Assembly: GCA_015501075.1 (NCBI GenBank)
Contig: JADNYJ010000047.1
Coordinates: forward strand, 62,001-126,000
From: Gymnopilus junonius
Taxonomy: Eukaryota; Basidiomycota; Agaricomycetes; Agaricales; Galerinaceae
Length of the DNA: 64,000 bases
Reading direction: 5' to 3'
In this document: piece after piece, positions 47,064-58,043 of the stretch
Layout of the letters: each line of letters opens with the position of its first letter
Position numbering within the stretch: the stretch's first letter is position 1
The notes under the pieces: model-generated
What the model was told of the DNA's origin: nothing
Seen by the model: only the letters and a program-made list of their open reading frames with translations
Databases searched by the model: none
Program-made: the position numbers and the translations under genes

Positions 47064-48187
47064 TCACCGTCTACGATAAGTTGCAACTTGGTCCGTCATG
47101 CGCACGATCTGCCCGGACGTGAACTTCGTCATGCAAGCATCGAACGAGTAATCCATGAAATTATCTATTGACAGAAGACGGTGAATAAAACACTGTCAAT
47201 CGACGCCAGCAACACACGCCTCTCACCAATTGGGTCCAGGCGACCTCCAGGGCAGGTACTACGACCTGTAGGACATCCGGCAGCGGGAGAGGCTTCAGGA
47301 GGGGTGTCATCAACTTGATCCCCTAGGCCGTCACATCCGCCTTGAAATGTATGGTACAAGCCTAGCCAATGCCCAACTTCATGTACCAGAGTCTGCAATT
47401 GATATTGAGAATTTGACATTGCAACAAAATACGGCATATCACTTACCTTGCCTTCGTTGTAATTCGTGAAATTTCCACCAGGAAGAGAAGAATACAGAAG
47501 CAAAATCCCATCGTCCCCTGGCGACTTTTGATAGTCGGCTGGAAAGGTAGAATAGCCAAGCGACCCATCGACTTTGTCGTCTTCAAATCTACAGTAAAGC
47601 GCGAATAAGCATGAGCAAAAGTATGTTACAAAAAGGCATACTTACCCGACACTGTAGACGTTGAGATCAGCAGAGCCACCTTTACGCAGAGCCGTCTTCA
47701 TTGAAGGCCTGTCAAAGAGGTGAGTGACCGACTGACTGTAACATTGAGTAACGCTTACGCAGCATTGTATGGGCTTGCTTTACTGAACCATTCAGTGTTC
47801 GATGTCCTCGTAATTTCCTTAAGGTTGAAGGAAAGTCCAGTTGAAGCATAACTCTGGTTCAAAACCAGAATTTGCTGGTGGATCTGGTCATCTCTGAGAA
47901 GTAAAACCCGTCAATACCAGGCATAGAAATCGAGAAAAAAATGCTTACGGAACGAACCCTCCAGGAATATTCTCGCTCTTGTAGACGACATGGAAATAAA
48001 CATCGAAGGGCTCAGTAGCGATTCTTGACCCCATGATTCGATGTGCCATAAAGTGCCGCTCGTTTTCAAGAAGTTGAGATGGCGTAATTGTCGTTCCACA
48101 CGGACGTATCGTTCCATTTAGCATGACCCCGGATATGATTGAAGAACCGTGCAATAAGGAGAGAACGAGCCACAAGAGATACAACAT
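47064..48187 (-). CDS. Secreted zinc metalloprotease, M43 (pappalysin/MEP1-like) family
   Basis: It begins with a signal peptide ([20 protein letters not shown]). Exons continue [54 protein letters not shown] and [21 protein letters not shown]. The zinc-binding metzincin motif [20 protein letters not shown] (HExxHxxGxxH) lies at about 47345-47400. It is followed by [18 protein letters not shown] and the Met-turn block [19 protein letters not shown], with the stop at 47064. This order is typical of fungal M43B extracellular proteases, which degrade proteins outside the cell. Introns are short and the frame looks intact. Confidence 0.9.
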
Positions 48188-49666
48188 CTGGCAAAGAGGT
48201 ATACTCTACAGGTGCAAGGCGTCCGCAGCTAAGTGGTTTAAGGAAACTTGCTGAGAGCCAACGGTCGCATTGCTTCAACGGGGTGGGTTTTGTGAGTCGT
48301 AGGTCTCTAGGCCGAAACGCCTCTTAGACACTTTCAGGCTGTTAGGCGATGAAGTGCTTTGGCCTCAATTGCTTTAAGAGGGTGCATGATACGCAACTTG
48401 ATATCAGTGAATGAATGAGTGCTCAAAATCGGAACTGGCGAACTACTTACAGGGTATTGGGTGAAGTTCCTGGCTGGCCATATCCAAGCATGCACTGGGA
48501 GCATTGCTGATGTATAGTCTGTTGCACGCAATGTGAACGACAAAGAAAAGCAAGAGATGAGCAGGGCAGTTCAAGCAAAGGTTCAAGGAGATTTCTTCGA
48601 GCTTCCAGGTTCGTACGAAGGTGTTCCGAGTAAGAAATGAATCCCGGCGAAGGGCGCGATTATTTGGCTCCATTTGGCAATGACCGCGTTGCTGATGTGA
48701 CGCGTGACGCGCCGCCATCTCTCATCTCATCCACCTTGTCATCACCAATCTTCGATTTGGCTTGGAAGCCCGCTTTATAAAGCTCATCAACGACCTAATC
48801 GGGACTCAAACTCAAGCGCTGGCGTCTCATAAATTCAGCCACTGGCGGTGTTGCACATGTTCTAGTTCACATCATGGCAGAAATAAATGTCACTGTCGCA
48901 TGATATTCACTAAACATTTAATTGCTGCATTTTTCATGAATGATGGTAACGAGCTTTTAACCTGAGAGAGGATGTACTCCTCGTCGTTCATGACGATCTG
49001 ATCAATCGTGAGTCTGGAGATGTCATTTGAGTTGTTTTTTAATAATAGACAGAATTCACTCTGTACAGAAACTTTTAAGCAACAGGTCACTTTTCTCATG
49101 TTCCCGACCGATCATCTATATTTATTTTATATTACCATCATCGCCAACAACCGCCACACTACATTTACATCATGAAATCGATTTGTCGACTTCGTGAAAC
49201 TTGGCGATAGGGTCGCCCATGCAGCACTCCGCGTACATACACGGTCTATTGAGATCATCTTCTCCCGGAGCTTGTCTTGAATTCAACCCGCGGAAATGGG
49301 TCTGGAGAAGAAGTATGAACGGCTTGATGGTTCACCGAATTCTCGCGACTTGCGTCCGATATGACTGCCTGGATAGACATGCATGTGGGTATGTAAAGCG
49401 ACAATCAGTATATCATTATTGTTAGCTGACGTTGTACATATCTCATCAAAGGCGTGATTACGTGCGTCAAAGTAGAAGCTTCCAGACTTCAAAACGTTCT
49501 CTCCACAGAGGATGGCTGTCTGAACAGGCTGTGTTCAAGGTTCTTGATATTGATGCCTAGCCAGAACCTGATATCCACTCCGGGTAAGTCTTCTCTTATA
49601 CGGGAGTCCCAAGCTCTATAGGGATTTTTTGCTTTGGTATACAATATGTTCCTCCATTCCATCAGT
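48188..49666. other. Intergenic region left of the transposon
   Basis: About 1.5 kb with no recognisable coding segment; it includes the metalloprotease promoter. The transposon target duplication starts at 49667. Confidence 0.4.
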
Positions 49667-49673
49667 GCTAACA
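49667..49673 (+). repeat. Left copy of 7-bp target-site duplication (GCTAACA)
   Basis: GCTAACA here is repeated in the same orientation at 56536-56542, exactly outside the two terminal inverted repeats. Confidence 0.7.
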
Positions 49674-49687
49674 CTCAGTAAACACGA

Positions 49688-49960
49688 AAGTCGGACTTTA
49701 GTCAGCCAGATTTAACAAATTGTCCACAGAGGCGTTTTTGTTACATCAGGTCCGAGCAAAGTCCGACTAGGTAAGTCATCAAAAAGTCGGATACAAGGTC
49801 CAGCAGGATAGCTCTTCAGTCAGATTTCGGTCAGACATCAGTCGGATAATAGTCAATGGATAGTCGTACAATAGTCAGCAAAGGGTCAGGGGTTCAGTCG
49901 TATTTTGGTCATCAATAATCAGCATTTTGTCAACATTAGGTCGTCAAAAGTCGGATAATA
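49688..49960. repeat. Left subterminal repeat region of the transposon
   Basis: Dense short direct and inverted words such as AGTCGGA, TCCGAC, GTCAG and ATAGTC recur at irregular spacing. Similar words return near the right end (GTCCGACC, TGACTA, GCCGACTT). In CACTA-like elements such regions are transposase-binding platforms. Confidence 0.6.
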
Positions 49961-50073
49961 GTTATCCAGGTATGTTTCCCGGATACTCATCTTATTGCTC
50001 AAGTAAAAACAAACAAAATATAGCAAGTCCTAACTCCAACTACATGCCTGAGCTCCACGATCTGACACTGCGT

Positions 50074-52586
50074 CTACGACCTCTTTGCCGGAGGTTTCCT
50101 CTTCGAGGAACGCTAAAAATGACTATAAGTATTGCCCCTAAGCACATAAAAAGGAAAATCGGCATTTACAGCTGCTTTCATGGTATCAACGTCAGCCTGT
50201 GAAGGCTTTTGACAGGTGGGGTCATCAAGAATTGCAGAAATAAGGTCTAATTTTGCCATAAAAGGGATTCAATAATCAGATTATGGGAACAAAGCTCAAA
50301 CTTACCCTCTTTAGAGCGAAGCTTGTTTGTAGGTTTTACTACAACCTTGTGCTCGTCAATCCACCTCTTGAGATCCTCTTTAACAAGTGACTAGAATTCC
50401 AGACTTGTTAGTTCATATATTCTCAAAAGGAAAGAGAACAACTGTACCTCAAGACGCTCTTTCAGTTCTTCAGATGACAAAACATGAGCCGTTGCCAGCT
50501 TCGGTGGCTCAGAAGCAGCATCGGCTTCGTGACTCGCTTTAGCCGGATTCAGAACGCCAGATGACTCTGGCGGCATAGACGTTTGCGTAGTGGTCGTCAC
50601 GGTAGGCTAAATGTAAAGTTAGTATTATTAGAGCTCAGTGGGAAAAGGAAACGTACAGCCCCGGCTTGCTTCCATAAATCCCACAGTGTCTCAATAACCC
50701 TCTCAAGGTAGGTGTCGCTGATGTACGAAGCTGTGGTAACCTGCAACTTCTCACATACATACCGGGCAACTTTGCAGGTGCGGATTGCGGCAGCGATTAA
50801 TTTGCATGCAGTAGTAGTACTTCCGATGTCCTCCCAGGATTTCATGACCGACGAACATGTCATAGACCCAGCTGTGAATTGATAGTGACCCCAACTCACA
50901 CCTTTATTGTCCTCGTCGATTGTAGTATCATTCGGGTCCGCTTTCTCGATCCGCTCCAAGAAAGTTGTCATATCAGCGACGTTTTACAAGGACGGAAATT
51001 TGGGCATGCTTTCATTGAATTTAGAAGGTCCTGCGCAATTTGAAGCTGAGGAAATTCTTTGACAGGGTACCTAAAGATAAAGTTAGTATATTTGACAGTA
51101 GCGCTGACAAATTGATGGTGCAGACCTCCGAGGTCATCATCTGTAAAATAAATTTGTGTTAGTGCTTAGTGGAGTCGACTCATTGACAGAAAAAGATCAC
51201 TTACAGCTCATGCCAACAATGATGAAATCAACATCAATTCCACCCGAAGAGGGCTTCTCAGCACTTGACGATGTAGCCGCCTCCCTATTCAGATGAAGGA
51301 GGGAATTGACCATGGCCGTTGAAACAGGAGGGTTAGTGCTTTGAGCTGAGGGTCCTGGTACATTGCGCAGTCAGCTGGTGAGGCTTGCCGGGGTCTCAGA
51401 GGGGGAAAGAGACTCACCTGGCACCGTAGCACCATCAGACGGTTTGTTGGACTTGGGCTTCTTGGGAGGCAGTGTTGCCAACTGATCTGCAGACGAGCCT
51501 GTCCGAGCACGTTTTCCACCTGTATGTGATTCCTGTACATCCTCTTCCGAGCCGGTAGCAACATCTCAGAATCGGCATCGAGGTCGTCAGCGATACTTGA
51601 ATCCTGGGCCTTTGATTTACCTTTAAGTCAGCTGAGCCTTTCTTACCCCCTTTCGACTTGTTCCTGGTGTCATTCTGCTGTATATTCGCAAGGATGTTAG
51701 AGAGCATATGCTCAGCTTTCCAATTGTTCGAGCATAAGGCGAGGAGAGGTTGTTCCGCCTCATAAACCCGAACCACCTTGTTCCAGGCATCGCGAAAGGT
51801 GTCCTTGAAGAATTTCATTGTCTTTGGTCGATTTCGGGAGGACTTATCTTTTGGGAGGAGTGGAAATAGCTCGTTTTCTATGATAGTGCGTCCCGAGGTT
51901 CTAATTGCTGTATAGAGACCACTGTCGATGAGTTGTCCATCTTCCTTGCGTATGACAGCCTGCATTGGAGGGCGATTAGGGTTGCTGGGATCGAGAACAA
52001 CGTCGGGATCATTCTTAAGGTCAGAGTAGTTCCATAGAACACTTTCCGGAAGGTGATTAGGGCGTGTCGCAGGACGGCCAGGGAAGTGGGATGCAGCGTG
52101 GACGACCGACGGTGTTGGTGTTCTCGCAAGGTGGGACATCGAATCACTCGGTGATATCGAGTCCTTAAGAGACTCTTGCCTATCAGTAGAAAACCTTAGA
52201 GACAATGTTAGCAATGTGGGCATAGAGAATTGGAGAAAAGACGCACGGATGTATGCACCCTTCATTTGCTTTCAACCTCTGCAGCTCGGCCTTGAGCTCA
52301 GCTATCTCTTTGAGCAGGGAATTGTTAACTTGTGCAGTTTCTATTACTGTGTGCTAGCAGTCGTCCAGCGCTGGTGTAGTTCACGAACAAATCGATTCTT
52401 CATCATGAGCTCCGGGAGTTCCATTTGCTCAATGGACGGCAATGCAAAGAGATCAGTGGGACCGCAGCCATGGTCAACAGGCAAGGTAAGTCCAGAGGAG
52501 TTCTGCGCTTGATTCCAGAGGGCCAAACCCCTGCGAATGACATTCAGCAAGCCAACTTGGAGACAATAGGTGAGTTCAACACGCAA
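50074..52586 (-). CDS. Transposon accessory protein (coiled-coil, basic C-terminus), apparent frameshift(s)
   Basis: It starts MRVELTYCLQVGLLNVIRRG at 52586. With one G added near 52350 it continues through ASTQVIETAQVN into a leucine-zipper-like coil, SLLKEIAELKAELQRLKAN. Later exons contain VLWNYSDLKNDPDVVLDPSN, MKFFKDTFRDAWNKVVRVYE, a Lys-rich stretch (NKSKGGKKG), a helical part (YLERVIETLWDLWKQAGA) and SLVKEDLKRWIDEHKVVVK. The last exon may end KRKPPAKRS, a nuclear-localisation-like tail, with stop at 50074; that junction is inferred. Some middle junctions (51000-51430) are not resolved. No enzyme motif is seen. By position it resembles the second, DNA-binding gene of CACTA elements. Confidence 0.55.
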
Positions 52587-52680
52587 TGCTTGAACAGCAT
52601 GTGACCTAATAATCCGAGTTTGGAAATGCGATGCCTAGCCTACTTCGACGCTAAGTAGTACTTCCGTTCATTGTTGCATG

Positions 52681-52842
52681 CTTAGTCTAAGTTAGTCATT
52701 TGCAAGTCATTCTGACTTGTGCAAGTCATTTCGCCTCAGCTCTCCATCCGTTATCGTGGTTGGTAACCAATTTCTCAGCCACTTAGTCTAAGTTGGTCAT
52801 TTGCAAGTCATTCTGACTTGTGCAAGTCATTTCTCCTCATCT
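52681..52842. repeat. Two 61-bp direct repeats with AAGTCA-TTC-TGACTT palindromes, between the transposon genes
   Basis: Copy A (52681-52741) and copy B (52782-52842) are almost identical and start CTTAGTCTAAGTT. Each contains two TGCAAGTCATT or GCAAGTCATT words and the perfect inverted repeat AAGTCA-TTC-TGACTT. They lie in the divergent promoter of the two transposon genes, so they could be regulator-binding sites. Confidence 0.75.
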
Positions 52843-52944
52843 TCGACGGGTACAGAGATACTTCTAGAATGAAGTAAATGATGCTCTGGATTGTATAAAA
52901 GCGCCCTTTAGAATGAGCAGATTATTATTGTGTTCAAACTCCAG

Positions 52945-55900
52945 ATGTTTACTTGCTACTGTTCAAATTGCCTTGGAAAGGAATGGGCCACGTCTAAAAC
53001 ACTCCGGACCCATCTGAAAAAAGACGAAGAACTTCTTGAACGCAGGGACATCTCAATCACTTTGAGGAACCACTTGCTCAACTATATTAGCAAAACAAGG
53101 AAATCTCTCTACTTGTCTCAGGAAGCAAGCGCTAGCCAAGTTACAACTGAGTCTGCAGACGGTTGGTACTCCTTGTCTCTTGCTCTCTGTAGCAATAGTC
53201 ATTTTTATACTCATTTTTTGATATCCCATGTAGAAGAAATATTGACCCCAGGACCTGAGGATGTCCAGGAAACAGTAATGCCAGGGCCCGAAGATCTAGG
53301 TAGGCATGAAGTTTATCATCTCACCCATGTCCTCATTTTGACCCATTGAATTTCACGACCAATAGATGGAAATATTGGGACTGCACCTTTTAGCCCAACC
53401 AATCTCACAGTCGGCATCCCGACCAGTGACTTGATTATTGGTCCAACCGCTCTTCTGGAAATTATATCTTCTGGAACAAGAGAAGATGACCAGGCTGGAG
53501 GTGATGATGAGGAAGGCGATATTCAAACCTATCAAGGCAACAATGAGGCTGATATCGATGAAATTAATGCTGGCTCGGATGATATGGAGCAATCAGAAGA
53601 TCCTGAGTCATCCGAGGGAGACAACGAACACGAACCACCTGCAGTAATAAATCAAGGACTTCCAGATGACCTTATTGCACTTCGAAGAGAGCTACTAGGG
53701 GATTACAGACTTCCGCCACATCCTCCAGAGAATTATACAAAACCAAGGGATTTGGCAACATCAGAGCGACTTTCACTCCAACATTATATAGCGTGGCGGA
53801 AATCTAATGGAACAGTGCAGGCATACCATGAACATCGGAAGGTCCTAGCAGCTGCCTCACGGACTGGAATCCTTACTCTCTTTCGAGTCAGGAAATTGGC
53901 AGCTAGCCTAACGGGATTTTATCCTACCAGAGTGGACATGTGCCCGAAAAGCTGCATTGCATACACGGGCGCTTACAAGGATCTTGACTTCTGCCCGCAC
54001 ACTTCAAGTACTGGAGAGCTATGCGGAACGCCCCGCTTTAAATCCAGCTCTGGTTTAAAGAAGAAGCCAAGTGCCCAAGTCACAATCCTCCCAGTCATGG
54101 AGACTATCAAGGCGCTATTTTCAAATTCTGAAGCAGCCCAAAAAATTCGCCATCGTGACACATGTCTGAGGGCTGCTCTTGACGTCGTTGGAAATGCAAC
54201 GCGCAAGTATTCTGACTTCGGCAACTCAGCCATTCATCAGTACCAGCACGAGCAGCTACAGTTGTTTCAAGACAGTCGAGACATTGCACTTGCCTTATCG
54301 ACAGATGGGGCCCAGCTGACAATGAAAAAGCAGTCAAATACGTGGCTCCTCATCTTGATCATGCTAAATCTACCTCCAGAAATTCGCTATACATCTGGAA
54401 ATGTCATCATAAATTTAGCAACACCAGGACCCAACTCTCCCGGAGACATAGAATCATTTCTACGCCCATTATTTGAAGAAATGGCACGAGCGAGTGAGGG
54501 CCTATGGATTTGGGATGCAGTGGATTCATCCTACTTCACACACCGTGCTTATATTACAATGGCATTGGGTGATATGCTTGGATCTGCAAAATTGAATGGT
54601 ATGGCAGGGCATTCAGCAATTTTTGGCGACAGATTTAGCCTTGTTCAAGGTGCAAAGGCAAGCACCAGCAGAGGTGCACGGGCGCTTTACTACCCAATGA
54701 ATCCACCTCAGAATGAAAAATATAATCCTTCTCGCCAGCTAGCTATGATCTGAGCAACTTGCCCATGCGTACAGAAGACAGTTACTGGGCGACAATCAAC
54801 CGTCTATCAGCTACCTCTTCCAAACAGCAGCGTGCCAGAATTACAAAGGAAACAGGAGTTTCTCGTCTTCCGCTCTGTGCGCTAGCCCAGCCTTCATTCA
54901 TCCGACATTTTTTCCACTTGACCCATTTCATCTCTTCTATGAGAATGATGTTGCTTTTATTTGGGACCTCTGGACGTCAATCAGCAAAGCGCCGGATCGA
55001 GTTCACCTGCCAGAAAGTAAAGCTCGGCAATTTGGAGAAGCAGTAGCTAATGCAATGAAGACTCTTCCACCTGCCTTTTGTGGCCCAGTACGTGACCCTT
55101 TTCTCAAAAGACACAGTCAGTACAAATTTATGAATGGATGGCACTCCTCCACTGGTACGTCTTGCCTATTGGCATGGAACTTGGCTTCGACCCACTTGTC
55201 CTGGAGAATTTTTCTCAACTTGTTTCTGCCATTGAATTCGCCATGTCTATTAAAGAGCGTACAGAGAGCGAGATTATGTCCCTCCACCTCGTTATCCAAA
55301 AATTCCTGACAGGATTCGAATCTCTCTACATCAACGGCAACCCAGAGCTTATCTCAAGGGCACGTCTGTGCATTTTTCAATTGACCCACGTTCCCATACA
55401 TATCAAATGGAATGGGTCGATTAGAATTGGATCCCAGGCCACTGTTGAGCGAAACATTGGAGAAGTCGGTCACAAAATACGGTCGAAGAAATCGCCATTC
55501 GCAAACCTGGCCAATATAATCACAGAGAAGGAGCTTATTCGCATTCTGAGTCTCTACTACCCTTCGCTTTCTGTCGAGGACGCAGATTACCACAGCCATC
55601 TAGTTGGTCTTGACAACCCTGGCACCGGAGTAGAGGCACAGGATGACAATAATATCTGCCCAACAAATAAGCTTGTTCAGAAAATCAGGATCACTCGCAA
55701 AGAAGAAGGAGAAAGCGCCTTAATTATGAACTGCAGGCGCTCGAGGACTATTCAGAGACCAATGTTGGGAATACCGAAACGCACGTCGATGCTGAAAGAT
55801 GGGGAAAAGTGAGACTTGCAAATGGCCGTCTTTTGAGAAGCAGAAGAAGTGATCAAGGTACACCAGCTACATGACTTTACCGATGGTTTGAGGTGAGACA

Positions 55901-56400
55901 TATCAATGGCAGCTTGCACACCTTTGACTAACAGTTTCTTGGTAATTTTAAATTTACAGGCAAGTATTAATGAAAGGGATACATCGAAGACAATATTTGG
56001 AGAGGCACTAGCATTCTATAAGCTGACCGTGGATGGCGTTCTCTGGAGAAACATCGTTGTATATCACCGCCTCGCAGAAATGAAGCAGACTCTAGGTCAA
56101 CTGCGAGGAAGCTGGGATCGCAAGACAGTTCGCACTCTCGAAATATCAGCAATCATTGACATTGTCGGAATCTGGGAACCCAAGAACGAAAGTGAGCGAG
56201 TCTACATCTTGCGAAAACACCCGGGAATAGCCCTCCTAAACACTGAAGAGCTTGGGAAGAGTCCGGAAGAAGATACTGATGAGGAGGAAGGGATGGAGAA
56301 CGACGAATCTGCCCAGAATATACTTAAATTAAGTCCAAACGTACTTATTGTAGAAGCACGTAGACGTTCACAACTATATAGTCATGTATTGACATTTTGA
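52945..56400 (+). CDS. Tnp2-like transposase (Transposase_21 type), apparent frameshifts
   Basis: The N-terminus has a Cys-containing segment (MFTCYCSNCLGKEWATSKTL). After an acidic region comes the Tnp2 core: RVDMCPKSCIAYTG, DLDFCPHTSSTGELCGTP, ALALSTDGAQLTMKKQSNTW, INLATPGPNSPGDIESFLRP, LWIWDAVDSS and AYITMALGDMLGSAKLNGMA. The core continues FPLDPFHLFYENDVAFIWDL, EWMALLHWYVLPIGMELGFD, SLHLVIQKFLTGFESLYING and QATVERNIGEVGHKIRSK. A final exon ends RVYILRKHPGIALLNTEE, and the stop lies at 56398-56400. The acidic D/E residues expected for an RNase-H-like fold are present in the right blocks. Single-base shifts are needed near 54752, 54905 and 55130. Confidence 0.82.
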
Positions 56401-56535
56401 TGACAATATGTCGACTAAACGGTGCCTCGTATGGGAGAAATTCTGCTGAAGCCGTGTGACGATGACTTTGTCCGACCTAACGCTGACTATCTACTGACTA
56501 CTTGTTTACTTGTGCCGACTTCGCTTTTTACTGAG

Positions 56536-56542
56536 GCTAACA
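56536..56542 (+). repeat. Right copy of 7-bp target-site duplication (GCTAACA)
   Basis: GCTAACA directly follows the right terminal repeat (...TTTTTACTGAG) and matches 49667-49673. Confidence 0.7.
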
Positions 56543-56683
56543 TGTCATATAGGTCTGCATGTTGTCACCGCTCAAGTAATTTCGCTTGACGTCTTCCAGG
56601 AAATAATCTTGGCAAGAAGAAATCAGCGCGATCATACTCACTGGCCGTGCTCATCATTCGAAGCCTTTTTGGCATGTGTTGGC

Positions 56684-56691
56684 TATAAATA
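56684..56691 (+). promoter_or_regulatory. TATA box of the intact alpha/beta-hydrolase gene
   Basis: TATAAATA lies 108 bp upstream of the ATG at 56792 and about 149 bp right of the transposon end, so the transposon replaced or displaced the upstream promoter region. Confidence 0.55.
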
Positions 56692-56791
56692 GTCGTTGAA
56701 CGGGATCTTATTTAACCTCGCTGCAGTGAGAACCACCCCCATTTCTTCCTTCGTTGTTCTCACTATCCTTAGCATCAGCGAAGTCATAAAA

Positions 56792-58043
56792 ATGGCACCC
56801 TCGACAAGAGCTTACGGGCAAATTACGGGCTTGGAGACCCTTGGACTGTTTGGGGCACTATTGGTCCTTCGTATGTATTAATGGCCATGTGAAAGGAGCT
56901 GCGCCTTACTAAGACTCGTTATCAGCATTCGCTCAGGCATTGCGTCTATTGCGTAAGCCCTTCGTCCAGCATGACAAGGTACGAACTTGGAGAAGGGTGA
57001 AGGCCGACGCCGTCGTTGGTCTCTTCTCGGCCTCGTTGAACGCATACCAAATCCAGTTCGTGGATAAATCAAGCCAGAAAGTCTACGAGAAATGGGCCCC
57101 AACAGTTGGAGTGAAGCAGGATGTTGAGGCAATTGAGGAAGGGGCTCAGCTTCTATGGGTGACCCCTCGCAAGAGAAAGCGTGTGGTGCTCTACGTTCAT
57201 GGTAAGCATGAATCCCCACTTCAAATGAACTTCGGTTTTGATCATTAAACTGTAGGTGGCGGTTACGTACTACCCGCAGTTCCTTTCGGGTATACATATT
57301 GGAAGCTTGTCGGTGACGAACTTAACAAAGGCGGAGAGGACTACAGTGTTGCATTCCTGGAATATGGTAAGCAGTGTTCGTCTGTTTATAAGCAATGCAA
57401 ACCAACCCTTTCGTCCAAAGGCCTCATACCAAAAGTGGAATTTCCAACATTCGTCAAGCAGGCGATTGCCTCCATAAAGCACCTCATAGCTTCTGGTTAT
57501 CAACCCGAGGATATCCTCCTGACTGGAGACTCAGCTGGCGCTACCATAATCATTCTAGTCTTGGAACACATCCTTCATCCCATTCCAGGCGTCCCTGAAT
57601 TTTTGCTTCCTTCACAATTGGGACCTGCTGTGTTCATATCGCCATACGCCGTGCTCAAGGTGGAATCACCTTCCTTCTTCTCGAACGCCAAGACAGACAT
57701 CTTCTCGCTTGCCTTTTTCCAGCATTTGGAACAAGTTGTTGTTCCTCTCATTCCTAAAGATCAGCTGGTCTACCTCCAACCCTCGCGAGCACCCAAGGGC
57801 TGGTTTGACGGTGTCGATAAACTTGTATCTCGTGTGCTTATCACTGTAGGAGAGGGCGAGTGCCTCAAGGACGACATTGACTCATTCTCCAAGGCTTTCT
57901 CTGCAGCGCACAGGCAAACCACCTTGTTCTCTATCCCTAACGGGACGCATAATGAGCCCTACGGTACGCTCGTGGCCGCTGAACCAGAAGTAGGGGAGTG
58001 GCCTTCTAAAGTTGCGAAGTGGCTGGTGGAGGGCACTGCCTAG
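56792..58043 (+). CDS. Alpha/beta-hydrolase fold-3 (hormone-sensitive-lipase-like) esterase, intact
   Basis: Exons 56792-56870, 56926-57201, 57256-57366 and 57421-58043 give 362 residues with correct phases (introns 54-55 nt). A hydrophobic N-terminus (GLETLGLFGALLVLPFAQAL) suggests a membrane anchor. The HGGG oxyanion motif is formed across a splice (VVLYVHG + GGYVLP). The nucleophile elbow is LLTGDSAGATIII, and the likely catalytic His is in SIPNGTHNEPYG. The acid residue is probably in VGEGECLKDD. Such fungal enzymes hydrolyse esters of lipids, sterols or secondary metabolites; the substrate is unknown. It is the intact paralogue of the disrupted gene at 38597 and shares its intron positions. 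Confidence 0.88.

Larger units (their letters stand above)
49674..56535. mobile_element. Tnp2-type (CACTA/CMC-like) DNA transposon, about 6.9 kb
   Basis: Ends are imperfect inverted repeats: CTCAGTAAACACGAAAGTCG on the left and the reverse complement CTCAGTAAAAAGCGAAGTCG on the right. The direct repeat GCTAACA flanks both. Subterminal sequence on both sides is full of short AGTCGG/GTCAG/TAGTC words (49688-49960 and 56455-56525), as in CACTA elements where they bind transposase. Inside are two divergently transcribed genes: an accessory ORF on the minus strand and a Tnp2-like transposase on the plus strand. They are separated by a 61-bp direct repeat. Several coding frameshifts suggest it is inactive, or that the sequence has errors. 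Confidence 0.8.
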
